From positions 1 through 34,688 of the forward strand of contig CABYGA010000012.1 of the NCBI GenBank assembly GCA_902518415.1: a DNA stretch of 34,688 bases, in the 5' to 3' direction. The notes beneath the pieces are model-generated. The model was not told the origin of the DNA and did no database searches. It saw nothing but the letters and a program-made list of their open reading frames with translations. The stretch's first letter is position 1; the number at the start of each line of letters is the position of its first letter. The DNA is from an uncultured Pelagibacteraceae bacterium. Its GTDB lineage: Bacteria > Pseudomonadota > Alphaproteobacteria > Pelagibacterales > AG-422-B15. Shown here one piece after another: positions 16,345-23,089 of this stretch. Position numbers and translations under genes: made by a program.

Positions 16345-17310
16345 TTATTTACTCTGCAAATTCTTGGTAATAGCTTCAATAGCTTCAAACATTTGAATCT
16401 TGCCATCCATTACTTTTTGTGAAAATTTGCTAATACTGCCGTCTGCTTTGATTTTCTTTTGAATATTGAATTGGATTATTTCTCTAACCTCTTCTTCTAT
16501 CCAATAATTAAACTGTTTAGCACGCCTTTCATCAAAATTTTTATTTTTTTTATTTTGTGAGACTATATTCTTTATGGTTTCTATTACTTTTTCCATGCCA
16601 GTTTGCTCAATGGCCGAGACAAGTAAGACCTCCTTATCAGCAGTATCATTTGATTTTTTATAATAACTTATTGCCGATTTATAATCAGAAGCAGTTTTAG
16701 AGGCCTCAGATTTTAGGTCACCATCATTTTTATTAACTATAAATATATCAGCATATTCCGTTATCCCTTTTTTTATTCCCTGCAGCTCATCTCCAGAACC
16801 TGGTCCTACAATTAGAGAAAATATATCTACTAAATTAGTTGCCATGATTTCTGACTGACCTACACCAACAGTTTCAATAAAAATAAAATCATAACCCGCT
16901 GCATCCAATATGATTGACGCTTCTCTTGTTCCAATTGAAATGCCCCCCAAAGAACCCCTTGAGGGAGTAGACCTTATGAATGTATTGGGATTTTTAGAAA
17001 TTTCTATCATCCTAGTTTTGTCGCCCAATATAGACCCTCCTGTAATCTGTGAAGATGGGTCAATAGCTAAAATGCCAAGCTTATAATTTTTTTCAACCAG
17101 ATAACGACCAAATGATTCAATAAATGTTGATTTGCCAACACCAGGAGGTCCTGAAAATCCAACACGAATTGATTTACCTGGCTTATTTAATAGCTCTGAA
17201 ATCAGTTTTCTACTTTCTTTTTTATCATTTTCCCTAGAGGACTCAACTAATGTGATGGCTTTAGCAATTGCAGCTCTTTCACCTTTTATAATTTTTTCAA
17301 CAAGCTGCAT
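16345..17310 (-). CDS. meaB: MeaB-type GTPase, chaperone of methylmalonyl-CoA mutase
   Basis: A 321-residue G3E-family GTPase. The P-loop GFSGPPGVGKST is at residues 51-62, switch regions include DPSS and ETVGVGQSE, and the base-recognition motif is VNKND. MeaB (also called ArgK) gates adenosylcobalamin loading onto methylmalonyl-CoA mutase and protects it from inactivation. The ATG directly abuts the TAA of the mutase gene with no spacing, which supports that role over the old ArgK kinase label. The C-terminal helical dimerisation arm is present (RAKQFNYWIEEEVREII). Length is normal. Confidence 0.94.
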   Translation of the reverse strand: MQLVEKIIKGERAAIAKAITLVESSRENDKKESRKLISELLNKPGKSIRVGFSGPPGVGKSTFIESFGRYLVEKNYKLGILAIDPSSQITGGSILGDKTRMIEISKNPNTFIRSTPSRGSLGGISIGTREASIILDAAGYDFIFIETVGVGQSEIMATNLVDIFSLIVGPGSGDELQGIKKGITEYADIFIVNKNDGDLKSEASKTASDYKSAISYYKKSNDTADKEVLLVSAIEQTGMEKVIETIKNIVSQNKKNKNFDERRAKQFNYWIEEEVREIIQFNIQKKIKADGSISKFSQKVMDGKIQMFEAIEAITKNLQSK

Positions 17311-19467
17311 TTAATTATTTTTATGAATTTTATCTGATATCAAATCGATAACCTTTTCTGCTGATTCAATAATATTTGAACCTGGGCCAAAGATGGCTGA
17401 AATATTATTTTTATATAAAAAGTCGTAGTCTTGCTCAGGTATAACTCCACCAACAAAAACAATTATTTTTGACTTGGGATCTATTTCTTTTAGGCTTTTC
17501 ATAAGCTCTGGTACAAGTGTTTTGTGACCTGCCGCAAGTGTTGAGACACCTATTGCATGTACATCATTTTCAATTGCGTCTTTTGCCACATCTTTTGGAG
17601 ACTGAAATAAAGGACCCATATCAACATCAAATCCCATATCTGCAAATGACGTAGCAACAATCTTTGCTCCTCTATCATGACCATCTTGACCCATCTTAAC
17701 TACCAAAACTCTAGGTCTTCGACCATTTTCCTCTTCAAAAATATTTACTTTTTTTGTTACATTCATAAAATCCTCATCACCCTCAAAATGTTTTCCATAT
17801 ACCCCTGAGACACTTAACGATGTTGCAAAATGTCTTCCATATACTTGCTCTAACGCTTTTGAAACTTCCCCAACTGTTGCTCTCTTTTTTATAGCATCAA
17901 TTGAACACGCTAACAAATTACTGTCCTCTTTGGCTGCATTTACTAATTTAGCTAGAGACTCATCAACTGCCTTTTGATCCCTAGAGGCTTTTATGTCATT
18001 TATTTTTTTTATTTGATCATCTCTCACTTTATTATTGTCAATTACCCTAACATCTACCTTTGGCTCTTTGGGGTTTTTAAACTTATTTACCCCAACAACA
18101 ACTCTTGACCCACTATCTACTTTTGCTTGTTTTTTAGTAGCCGATTCCTCAATTTTTAATTTTGGCACGCCCGCCTTTACAGCTTTCGTCATCCCTCCAA
18201 GGGACTCTATCTCTTCTATAATCTCCCAAGCTTTTTTTGATAATTCGTCAGTAAGACTTTCTATAAAATATGATCCTGCTAATGGATCTACAGTATTCGT
18301 TACGCCAGTTTCATTTTGAAGAATAAGCTGAGTATTTCTAGCTATTCGAGCTGATTCATCAGTAGGAAGAGCAATTGCTTCATCAAATGAATTAGTGTGT
18401 AAACTCTGAGTTCCGCCTAGTATAGCGGACAGTGCCTCATAAGATGTCCTAATAATATTATTATATGGATCCTTTTCAGTAAGTGATACTCCAGAAGTCT
18501 GACAGTGTGTCCTGAGTATCATGGACTTTTCATTTTTTGCTCCAAAATCTTTCATTATTTTATACCATAATGTTCTAGCTGCTCTGAGTTTTGCAATCTC
18601 CATGAAGAAATCAGTTCCAATAGCAAAAAAGAATGAAAGACGTGGAGCGAAGTCATCAATATCTAACCCTTTTGAGAGAGCTGCCCTTACATATTCCATA
18701 CCGTCAGCAAGTGTGTAAGCAAGTTCAAGCACATTATCTGCACCTGCTTCTTGCATATGATAGCCAGAGATTGAAATCGAATTAAACTTTGGCATTTCCT
18801 TAGACGTAAATTCAATTATGTCAGCAACGATTTTCATAGATGGATCAGGAGGATAAATGTATGTATTTCTCACCATGAATTCCTTTAAAATGTCATTTTG
18901 TATAGTTCCAGATAGTAAATTTTTGTTAACATTTTGCTCTTCCCCGGCAACAATGAATGAGGATAAGACAGGAAGCACTGCCCCATTCATCGTCATTGAT
19001 ACAGACATTTGATCAAGTGGAATGTCATTGAATAGAATTTTCATGTCTTCAACAGTATCAATGGCAACACCAGCCTTGCCAACATCTCCCATTACTAAAT
19101 CATCATCAGAGTCATAACCTCTATGAGTCGGCAGATCAAAAGCAACTGAAAGACCTTTTTGACCAGATTTTAAATTTTTCTTATAAAAATCATTTGACTC
19201 CTCTGCTGTAGAAAACCCAGCATACTGCCTTATCGTCCAAGGTCTATTTGTATACATTGAAGCTTTTGGGCCCCTCGTATATGGCAACTGACCAGGTAAT
19301 GAGTCATTATCTACAAATGAAAGATTCTCAATGTCAGCTTTTGTATAAACTGGCTTTATTTCAATACCTTCGTCTGTTTCAGAAGACGCCTCGTTGAGAT
19401 CAATCTTGGTTTCTCGTTCAAAGCTTTTCTGCCACTTTGTATAATTATCACTATTATTTGTTTTCAT
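17311..19467 (-). CDS. Methylmalonyl-CoA mutase, single-chain, adenosylcobalamin-dependent
   Basis: A 718-residue mutase interconverting (R)-methylmalonyl-CoA and succinyl-CoA. The TIM-barrel domain has [20 protein letters not shown] with Tyr72 in the position expected to discriminate methylmalonyl-CoA, and [11 protein letters not shown] with the substrate-carboxylate Arg; isobutyryl-CoA mutases differ at these two sites. The C-terminal B12 domain has the cobalt-ligand motif DGHDRG at 595-600 (His597), then GVSTLAAG and VFVGGVIP. Both halves are in one chain, as in the E. coli Sbm/ScpA form. It would process propionyl-CoA carbon into the TCA cycle. MeaB follows immediately. Ethylmalonyl-CoA mutase is less likely from the Tyr/Arg pair. 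Confidence 0.95.
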   Translation of the reverse strand: MKTNNSDNYTKWQKSFERETKIDLNEASSETDEGIEIKPVYTKADIENLSFVDNDSLPGQLPYTRGPKASMYTNRPWTIRQYAGFSTAEESNDFYKKNLKSGQKGLSVAFDLPTHRGYDSDDDLVMGDVGKAGVAIDTVEDMKILFNDIPLDQMSVSMTMNGAVLPVLSSFIVAGEEQNVNKNLLSGTIQNDILKEFMVRNTYIYPPDPSMKIVADIIEFTSKEMPKFNSISISGYHMQEAGADNVLELAYTLADGMEYVRAALSKGLDIDDFAPRLSFFFAIGTDFFMEIAKLRAARTLWYKIMKDFGAKNEKSMILRTHCQTSGVSLTEKDPYNNIIRTSYEALSAILGGTQSLHTNSFDEAIALPTDESARIARNTQLILQNETGVTNTVDPLAGSYFIESLTDELSKKAWEIIEEIESLGGMTKAVKAGVPKLKIEESATKKQAKVDSGSRVVVGVNKFKNPKEPKVDVRVIDNNKVRDDQIKKINDIKASRDQKAVDESLAKLVNAAKEDSNLLACSIDAIKKRATVGEVSKALEQVYGRHFATSLSVSGVYGKHFEGDEDFMNVTKKVNIFEEENGRRPRVLVVKMGQDGHDRGAKIVATSFADMGFDVDMGPLFQSPKDVAKDAIENDVHAIGVSTLAAGHKTLVPELMKSLKEIDPKSKIIVFVGGVIPEQDYDFLYKNNISAIFGPGSNIIESAEKVIDLISDKIHKNN

Positions 19468-19519
19468 ATTTAATTAAGAAACTTTTAAATTTAGACTATG
19501 TGATGTATATAATTATTTG

Positions 19520-19525
19520 ATTATA
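19520..19525 (-). promoter_or_regulatory. Candidate -10 for the mutase-meaB operon
   Basis: A perfect TATAAT on the minus strand, about 53 bases upstream of the mutase ATG, in the 182-base gap to the TerB-like gene. No good -35 is present (TTCTTT at 18-base spacing). The resulting leader of about 46 bases is too short for a cobalamin riboswitch, and I see no B12-box-like sequence in it. Confidence 0.35.
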
Positions 19526-19649
19526 AAAAAAAATAGAATATTTAAAGAACATAGCTTGTTAGTGATTCGGACACATAATCTACCTGTTTTGTTCTATATT
19601 ATAAACAATATGTTGTGTCAGTTAATAGTTAATATACAAAAATAATATT

Positions 19650-20087
19650 ATGTTTGAAAAGTTTACATCATTGTTTGAAAAGACTGAAACTAAAGAAGAT
19701 AACGAATTTGATGCAACGCAGTTGGCTGTTGCCTCGCTAATGATTACGACAGCAAAACACGATGGCATATTTGATGAAATTGAAAAGGAAGAAATTCTTA
19801 AGTTACTTAACAATTACTACAAGTTGACAGATGAAAGCTTAATCAATTTGTTTGAAATATCTGACTCTATGGTTGATAACGCCAGTGATATTCACCAGTT
19901 TACTTCAAAAATAAATTCTTCCTTAGATGATGAAGAAAAACTAGCAATAATTGAAATGCTTTGGAAGATAATCATTGCTGATGGGCGAATTGATGATTAT
20001 GAAAATGCTCTTGTGAGAAAACTATCAGGACTACTTTATATTGATGATTTTAAAGTTGGTGAAATCAAAAAAAGACTTACAGGTTAA
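19650..20087 (+). CDS. TerB-like helical protein
   Basis: A 145-residue all-helical protein of the TerB-like group (often annotated as tellurite resistance TerB). Two similar halves each carry a helix plus an acidic loop: KHDGIFDEIEKEEIL near the N-terminus and IADGRIDDYENALVRKLSGLL near the C-terminus, the D-G-x-(I/F)-D pattern typical of the fold and possibly metal-binding. Tellurite resistance is not implied for this stand-alone form. The ferredoxin gene starts 6 bases after its stop and CarD 9 bases after that, so the three probably form one operon. Confidence 0.82.
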   Translation: MFEKFTSLFEKTETKEDNEFDATQLAVASLMITTAKHDGIFDEIEKEEILKLLNNYYKLTDESLINLFEISDSMVDNASDIHQFTSKINSSLDDEEKLAIIEMLWKIIIADGRIDDYENALVRKLSGLLYIDDFKVGEIKKRLTG

Positions 20088-20093
20088 TCCTCT

Positions 20094-20426
20094 ATGACAT
20101 ACGTAGTAAATGAGAATTGCATTAAATGCAAATTCACTGATTGTGTGGAAGTTTGTCCAGTTGATTGTTTCTATGAAGGTGAAAACATGCTAGTAATCAA
20201 TCCTGAGGAATGTATTGACTGTGGTGTTTGTGAGCCAGAATGTCCGGTAGATGCAATAATCTCTGATACTGAAGATAAAGATGGCAAATGGTTGAAAATT
20301 AATACGGAGTTCTCTAATGAGTGGCCGAATATTACATTAAAAAAAGATCCGCCAGTTGATGCGGAAAAATATGAGAATGAAGATGATAAGTATATCAAAT
20401 TTTTTTCAAAAAAACCTGGGGGATAA
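20094..20426 (+). CDS. fdxA: 7Fe ferredoxin [3Fe-4S][4Fe-4S]
   Basis: A 110-residue FdxA-type ferredoxin. Cysteines at 9, 12, 17, 21, 25, 40, 43, 46 and 50 match the Azotobacter FdI pattern shifted by one: C9, C17 and C50 for the [3Fe-4S] cluster and C21, C40, C43 and C46 for the [4Fe-4S] cluster, with C25 the extra conserved cysteine. The acidic C-terminal extension ([20 protein letters not shown]) is also typical. It is a low-potential electron carrier; the partner is unknown. Its end carries the purine-rich CTGGGGGATAAG that probably serves the downstream CarD gene. Confidence 0.95.
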   Translation: MTYVVNENCIKCKFTDCVEVCPVDCFYEGENMLVINPEECIDCGVCEPECPVDAIISDTEDKDGKWLKINTEFSNEWPNITLKKDPPVDAEKYENEDDKYIKFFSKKPGG

Positions 20427-20435
20427 GTCAATTAT

Positions 20436-21257
20436 ATGAAAAAAAATAAGAAATCCATAAAGAAGAAAAAGAAAATTATTAAAAAAGTTCTTAAGAAAAA
20501 GAAAGCCATTAAAAAAGTTCTTAAGAAAAAGAAAGTAGTAAAAAAAACTATTAAAAAAAAGAAAGTTGCCTCAAAAAAAAAGGTAGGAGCAAAAAAAACT
20601 GTAAAAAAATTTGTAGCTCCAAAAATGCCTCAACAATCTAATAAAAAGGTTAATAATAGAATAATTAATCCTTCCCACTATCAAGCAAAAAAAGTAAAGA
20701 AATTTTTAGAAATAAAAACAATAAAAGAAAAAAAAGTCAAAAAAATATTTGAGACTAAAGACCATGTTGTTTATCCAACTCATGGCGTTGGGCAGGTCAT
20801 CGATATAGAAAAAAGAGAGGTAGTTGGTCAAAAGCTTGAAATGTACGTCATTGAATTTGTAAAGGATAAATTAATACTAAGAGTACCAGTTGATAAAGCA
20901 AAGAAACTCAGTTTAAGAAAAGTTTCAAAGCCATCAAAAATCCAAAATGTTTTGAAAATTCTCTCTCAGAAAGCCAAAATTAAAAGAACTATGTGGAGTC
21001 GACGCGCGCAGGAATATGATTTAAAAATTAACTCTGGAGAAATTGAGCAAATTGCTGAAGTAGTTAGAGATTTAAATAGGGCAAACAACCAGATAGAACA
21101 GTCTTATAGTGAACGCCAACTGTTTGAATTATCTTATGATCGTTTTTTACGCGAAGTTATTGCAAGCCTTAAAATCACTGAAGAAAATGCAATCAAAAAA
21201 ATAGACAAAATTCTTGGAAGAGACAAATTAAAAAACGCCCCTAGTCTGTTAAACTAA
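20436..21257 (+). CDS. CarD/CdnL-family transcription regulator with lysine-rich N-terminal extension
   Basis: A 273-residue protein in two parts. Residues 106-262 are a CarD/CdnL domain: HVVYPTHGVGQVIDIEKREV (RNA polymerase beta-binding Tudor-like half), then the helical DNA-binding half with TMWSRRAQEYDLKINSGEI, AEVVRDLNRA and LSYDRFLREVIASL. CarD proteins stabilise promoter open complexes. Residues 1-105 are a very basic, low-complexity tail containing three decapeptide repeats of the form IKKVLKKKKA at 15-24, 25-34 and 35-44, resembling histone H1-like tails. Usual CarD proteins are about 160-200 residues. The tail may add non-specific DNA binding. It is third in the TerB-like/ferredoxin/CarD operon and converges on the 40-residue basic protein gene. 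Confidence 0.9.
   Translation: MKKNKKSIKKKKKIIKKVLKKKKAIKKVLKKKKVVKKTIKKKKVASKKKVGAKKTVKKFVAPKMPQQSNKKVNNRIINPSHYQAKKVKKFLEIKTIKEKKVKKIFETKDHVVYPTHGVGQVIDIEKREVVGQKLEMYVIEFVKDKLILRVPVDKAKKLSLRKVSKPSKIQNVLKILSQKAKIKRTMWSRRAQEYDLKINSGEIEQIAEVVRDLNRANNQIEQSYSERQLFELSYDRFLREVIASLKITEENAIKKIDKILGRDKLKNAPSLLN
20478..20535 (+). repeat. Tandem 30-base coding repeat in the CarD lysine-rich tail
   Basis: Bases 20478-20505 and 20508-20535 are identical over 28 bases with a 30-base period, beginning ATTAAAAAAGTTCTTAAG. A diverged third unit follows at 20538-20567. Each unit encodes ten residues. Near-identity at the DNA level, not only in protein, suggests recent duplication or slippage. Confidence 0.9.
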
Positions 21258-21263
21258 GGGCGC

Positions 21264-21291
21264 AAAAAAAAAGCATTGATTAATCAATGCT
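21264..21291 (-). terminator. Rho-independent terminator, possibly bidirectional
   Basis: The perfect 20-base palindrome AGCATTGATTAATCAATGCT at 21272-21291 is preceded by nine A residues (21264-21272). On the minus strand this is a hairpin followed by a run of nine U, starting 2 bases after the stop of the 40-residue basic protein gene. On the plus strand it lies 14 bases after the CarD stop and is followed by TATTTATCTTTT, a weaker tail. It is the only strong terminator I see in the window. Confidence 0.8.
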
Positions 21292-21293
21292 AT

Positions 21294-21416
21294 TTATCTT
21301 TTCCTTTTTTTCTTTTTAGCTGGCTTCCTTTTAGCGGCTTTTTTCTTCTTTTTAGGAGCTGCTTTTTTCTTAGCTTTTTTCTTTGCCTTCGCAAAGATTA
21401 CTTTAAGTTCCTCCAT
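21294..21416 (-). CDS. Very small, extremely basic Lys/Ala/Arg-rich protein (40 residues, histone-tail-like)
   Basis: The frame starts at ATG 21414-21416 and stops at TAA 21294-21296. The product begins MEELKVIFAKAKKKAKKK, continues with Ala/Pro/Lys/Arg blocks and ends KKKKRKR; well over half of its residues are Lys or Arg. It resembles the short histone H1-like or AlgP-like tails found as free proteins in some bacteria. Support that it is a real gene: a strong Shine-Dalgarno (GGGGGGAG, 7 bases before the ATG), a TTGACA promoter with a 5' hairpin upstream, and a strong terminator 2 bases downstream. DNA or RNA binding is inferred from charge. Its basic tail echoes the neighbouring CarD extension. 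A ribosome-associated role is another possibility. Confidence 0.8.
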   Translation of the reverse strand: MEELKVIFAKAKKKAKKKAAPKKKKKAAKRKPAKKKKRKR

Positions 21417-21454
21417 AATTATCTCCCCCCATTTGGGTTTAGTTAGAGGTTAAT

Positions 21455-21480
21455 TAATGAATCAAAAGTTTGATTCGTTA
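21455..21480 (-). promoter_or_regulatory. 5' leader hairpin of the 40-residue basic protein gene
   Basis: GAATCAAA at 21459-21466 pairs with TTTGATTC at 21469-21476. Allowing one U-G pair, the stem extends to 12 pairs over 21455-21480. The outer edge coincides with the predicted start site (about 21480), so the transcript would begin with a hairpin, a layout known to protect mRNA 5' ends. A dimeric operator is the alternative reading. Confidence 0.5.
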
Positions 21481-21486
21481 TGTTCA

Positions 21487-21515
21487 ATGATTAAACTTTT
21501 ATTGAAAACTGTCAA
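21487..21515 (-). promoter_or_regulatory. Sigma-70-type promoter of the 40-residue basic protein gene
   Basis: On the minus strand a perfect TTGACA (21515-21510) is followed after 17 bases by AATCAT (21492-21487), matching the -10 consensus at four of six positions. Initiation would fall near 21480, about 64 bases before the ATG. Confidence 0.5.
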
Positions 21516-21680
21516 TTTCTCAATCTTTTCAAAGATTAGCACTAAAAATGTAAGAAAATTAAATTTATTTTAAATTATTAGTTTATTTATTTAAATACTT
21601 ATAGTCATTGAATTTTTTTTAATAAAAAAAACTTATTCTTTAAAATTTATAATTTTAAAACAAAAAAAGAAAAAAAAATT
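21516..21680. other. AT-rich non-coding spacer
   Basis: Together with the promoter and hairpin, 21417-21707 is the longest gene-free stretch in the window (291 bases). This part is mostly A/T tracts. I see no convincing frame, RNA fold or repeat beyond the elements listed separately. Confidence 0.6.
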
Positions 21681-21689
21681 TGTTATAAG
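21681..21689 (+). promoter_or_regulatory. Extended -10 element for tRNA-Arg
   Basis: TGTTATAAG is a TG-n-TATAAT-type extended -10 ending 18 bases before the first base of the mature tRNA. No -35 is visible in the A-rich sequence upstream, which an extended -10 can tolerate. Confidence 0.4.
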
Positions 21690-21707
21690 TTTATTTCTGA
21701 TTAATGT

Positions 21708-21784
21708 GCGCTCGTAGCTCAGTAGGATAGAGCACAGGATTCCTAATCCTGGGGTCGGATGTTCGAATCATCTCGAGCGCGCCA
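21708..21784 (+). tRNA. tRNA-Arg, anticodon CCU
   Basis: A 77-base cloverleaf with encoded CCA. The acceptor stem GCGCTCG pairs with CGAGCGC (21774-21780), discriminator G. The D arm is GCTC/GAGC. The anticodon stem CAGGA/TCCTG encloses the loop TTCCTAA, placing CCT at 21742-21744, which reads AGG. The T stem GGATG/CATCT (one G-U pair) encloses TTCGAAT. Nothing suggests an integrated element using it as an attachment site. Confidence 0.96.
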
Positions 21785-21796
21785 ACGAGAATTTAT

Positions 21797-22150
21797 CTAA
21801 GCTATTTCAGAACCGTTATCTACCAATTGACGCGGTTCCAACAATATCACTTCTTCCCTTTTATTTATGGCACCTAATACTAGCACTTCTGATTCGACGC
21901 CTGCAATATTTCTATTTTCAAAATTGCAAACTGCAACAATTTGCCTATTAATTAACTCATCTATTGAATAATTAGTGATTTGAGCAGAGCTGATTTTTAT
22001 TCCTAATTCTGGACCAAAATCAATTGATAAAACATACGCTGGTTTTCTTGCTTTTACATTAATTTCAGCAGATTTAATGGTACCTGTTAAGATTTGTATT
22101 TTTTGAAAATCATTATATTTTACAACGCTTTTTTTATCTATAAGAGCCAT
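21797..22150 (-). CDS. csaA: CsaA-like tRNA-binding-domain protein
   Basis: A 117-residue stand-alone OB-fold tRNA-binding domain, like Bacillus CsaA and the C-terminus of MetRS. Recognisable blocks are FQKIQILTGTIKSAEIN, KPAYVLSIDFGPELGIKISSAQIT, INRQIVAVCNFENRNIAGVESEVLVLGA and a C-terminal VILLEPRQ. CsaA has been linked to protein export and chaperone-like activity; the single domain could equally bind tRNA or structured RNA. It is transcribed away from rpoH. The ATG at 22148-22150 gives the family length. Confidence 0.88.
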   Translation of the reverse strand: MALIDKKSVVKYNDFQKIQILTGTIKSAEINVKARKPAYVLSIDFGPELGIKISSAQITNYSIDELINRQIVAVCNFENRNIAGVESEVLVLGAINKREEVILLEPRQLVDNGSEIA

Positions 22151-22181
22151 ATTGGCAGTTGTTTATACCCTTAGTTGTTTG

Positions 22182-22212
22182 ATTCAATTTGTAATTATTT
22201 ATTCAATTTGTA
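22182..22212. repeat. 12-base direct repeat upstream of rpoH
   Basis: ATTCAATTTGTA occurs at 22182-22193 and again at 22201-22212, a 19-base period, ending 10 bases before the rpoH ATG. It could be a pair of regulator sites or part of the promoter. No clear -35/-10 pair stands out here. Confidence 0.45.
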
Positions 22213-22222
22213 TTTTAGCCTC

Positions 22223-23089
22223 ATGTCAAGTTTTGATGATACGAATGAAATGAAAGCTTTTACTAAAAAAGCCATGTCAATTCCCCTTTTGGCTGAAGAA
22301 CACGAAAAAGTTTTAGCTAAAAAGTGGATTGAAAAGAAAGATGAGAGTGCTCTTCACGAACTTACGCAATCTCATATAAGATTAGTAATTGCTTTTGCAG
22401 TAAAGTATAAAAATTATGGTTTAAACCTCAGTGATCTAATTCAAGAGGGTAACATTGGATTAATGAAAGCCGCTGAGAGATTTCAGCTCGATAAAGAAGT
22501 TAGATTTTCTACTTATGCAGGCTGGTGGATAAGAGCTTCTATTCAGGATTTTGTTCTAAAAAACTGGTCACTAGTAAGAATAGCTACGACATCAAAACAA
22601 AAAAGCCTATTTTTCAATCTAAGAAAATTAAAACATAAAATCCATCAAACTGAGCACGGATCAATTGACTTTAGAACGGCTCAAGGAATTGCAAACGATT
22701 TAAATATTTCTACGTCCGACGTCATTAAAATGGACAGTAGATTAAGCCAAAATGATAGTTCTCTTAATCACAAAATTAATGATGAAAGCCAAAGTGAATT
22801 CATGGAATTAATTGAAGACGAAGATGCGAGGCCTGATGATAAGGTTTTAGAGAAGGATCAAGTAAATTTCAAAAAGGAATTAATTAAACGATCCCTTGAG
22901 ATACTAGATGATAGGGAAATTAGAATTATTAAAGATCGCCACTTAATTGAAAATACTAAAACTCTAGATGTACTAGGAAAAGAACTTAAAATTTCAAAAG
23001 AAAGAGTTAGACAGATTGAAAAAGCTGCAATGATGAAGTTGAAATCGTATATTGCTAACTCTCAAAGCAAAGATCTCCTTTTTAGCTAG
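22223..23089 (+). CDS. rpoH: RNA polymerase heat-shock sigma factor RpoH (sigma-32)
   Basis: A 288-residue sigma-70-family factor. Region 2 has DLIQEGNIGLMKAAERF and FSTYAGWWIRASIQDFVLKNWSLV, and the RpoH box QKSLFFNLR is at about 126-134 (this start); that box separates sigma-32 from other group factors. Region 4 ends TLDVLGKELKISKERVRQIEKAAMMKLK, recognising the -35. I chose the ATG at 22223; the frame extends upstream to a TTG at 22175, but those 16 residues (FDSICNYLFNLYFSL) are hydrophobic and foreign to RpoH. It converges on the LhgO-like gene with an 8-base overlap. It directs chaperone and protease gene transcription after heat or misfolding stress. Confidence 0.95.
   Translation: MSSFDDTNEMKAFTKKAMSIPLLAEEHEKVLAKKWIEKKDESALHELTQSHIRLVIAFAVKYKNYGLNLSDLIQEGNIGLMKAAERFQLDKEVRFSTYAGWWIRASIQDFVLKNWSLVRIATTSKQKSLFFNLRKLKHKIHQTEHGSIDFRTAQGIANDLNISTSDVIKMDSRLSQNDSSLNHKINDESQSEFMELIEDEDARPDDKVLEKDQVNFKKELIKRSLEILDDREIRIIKDRHLIENTKTLDVLGKELKISKERVRQIEKAAMMKLKSYIANSQSKDLLFS

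Noticed and set aside
19468-19649. Cobalamin riboswitch upstream of the B12-dependent mutase
   Set aside because: The gap is only 182 bases and is shared with a divergent gene, the leader from the likely -10 is about 46 bases, and no B12-box-like sequence is seen.
21708-21784. tRNA-Arg as an attachment site for an integrated island
   Set aside because: No repeat of the tRNA 3' end is visible elsewhere in the window and both neighbours look like core genes.
22175-22222. Upstream TTG start extending RpoH by 16 residues
   Set aside because: The added residues are hydrophobic and not RpoH-like, they span the direct repeat, and the ATG at 22223 gives the normal length.
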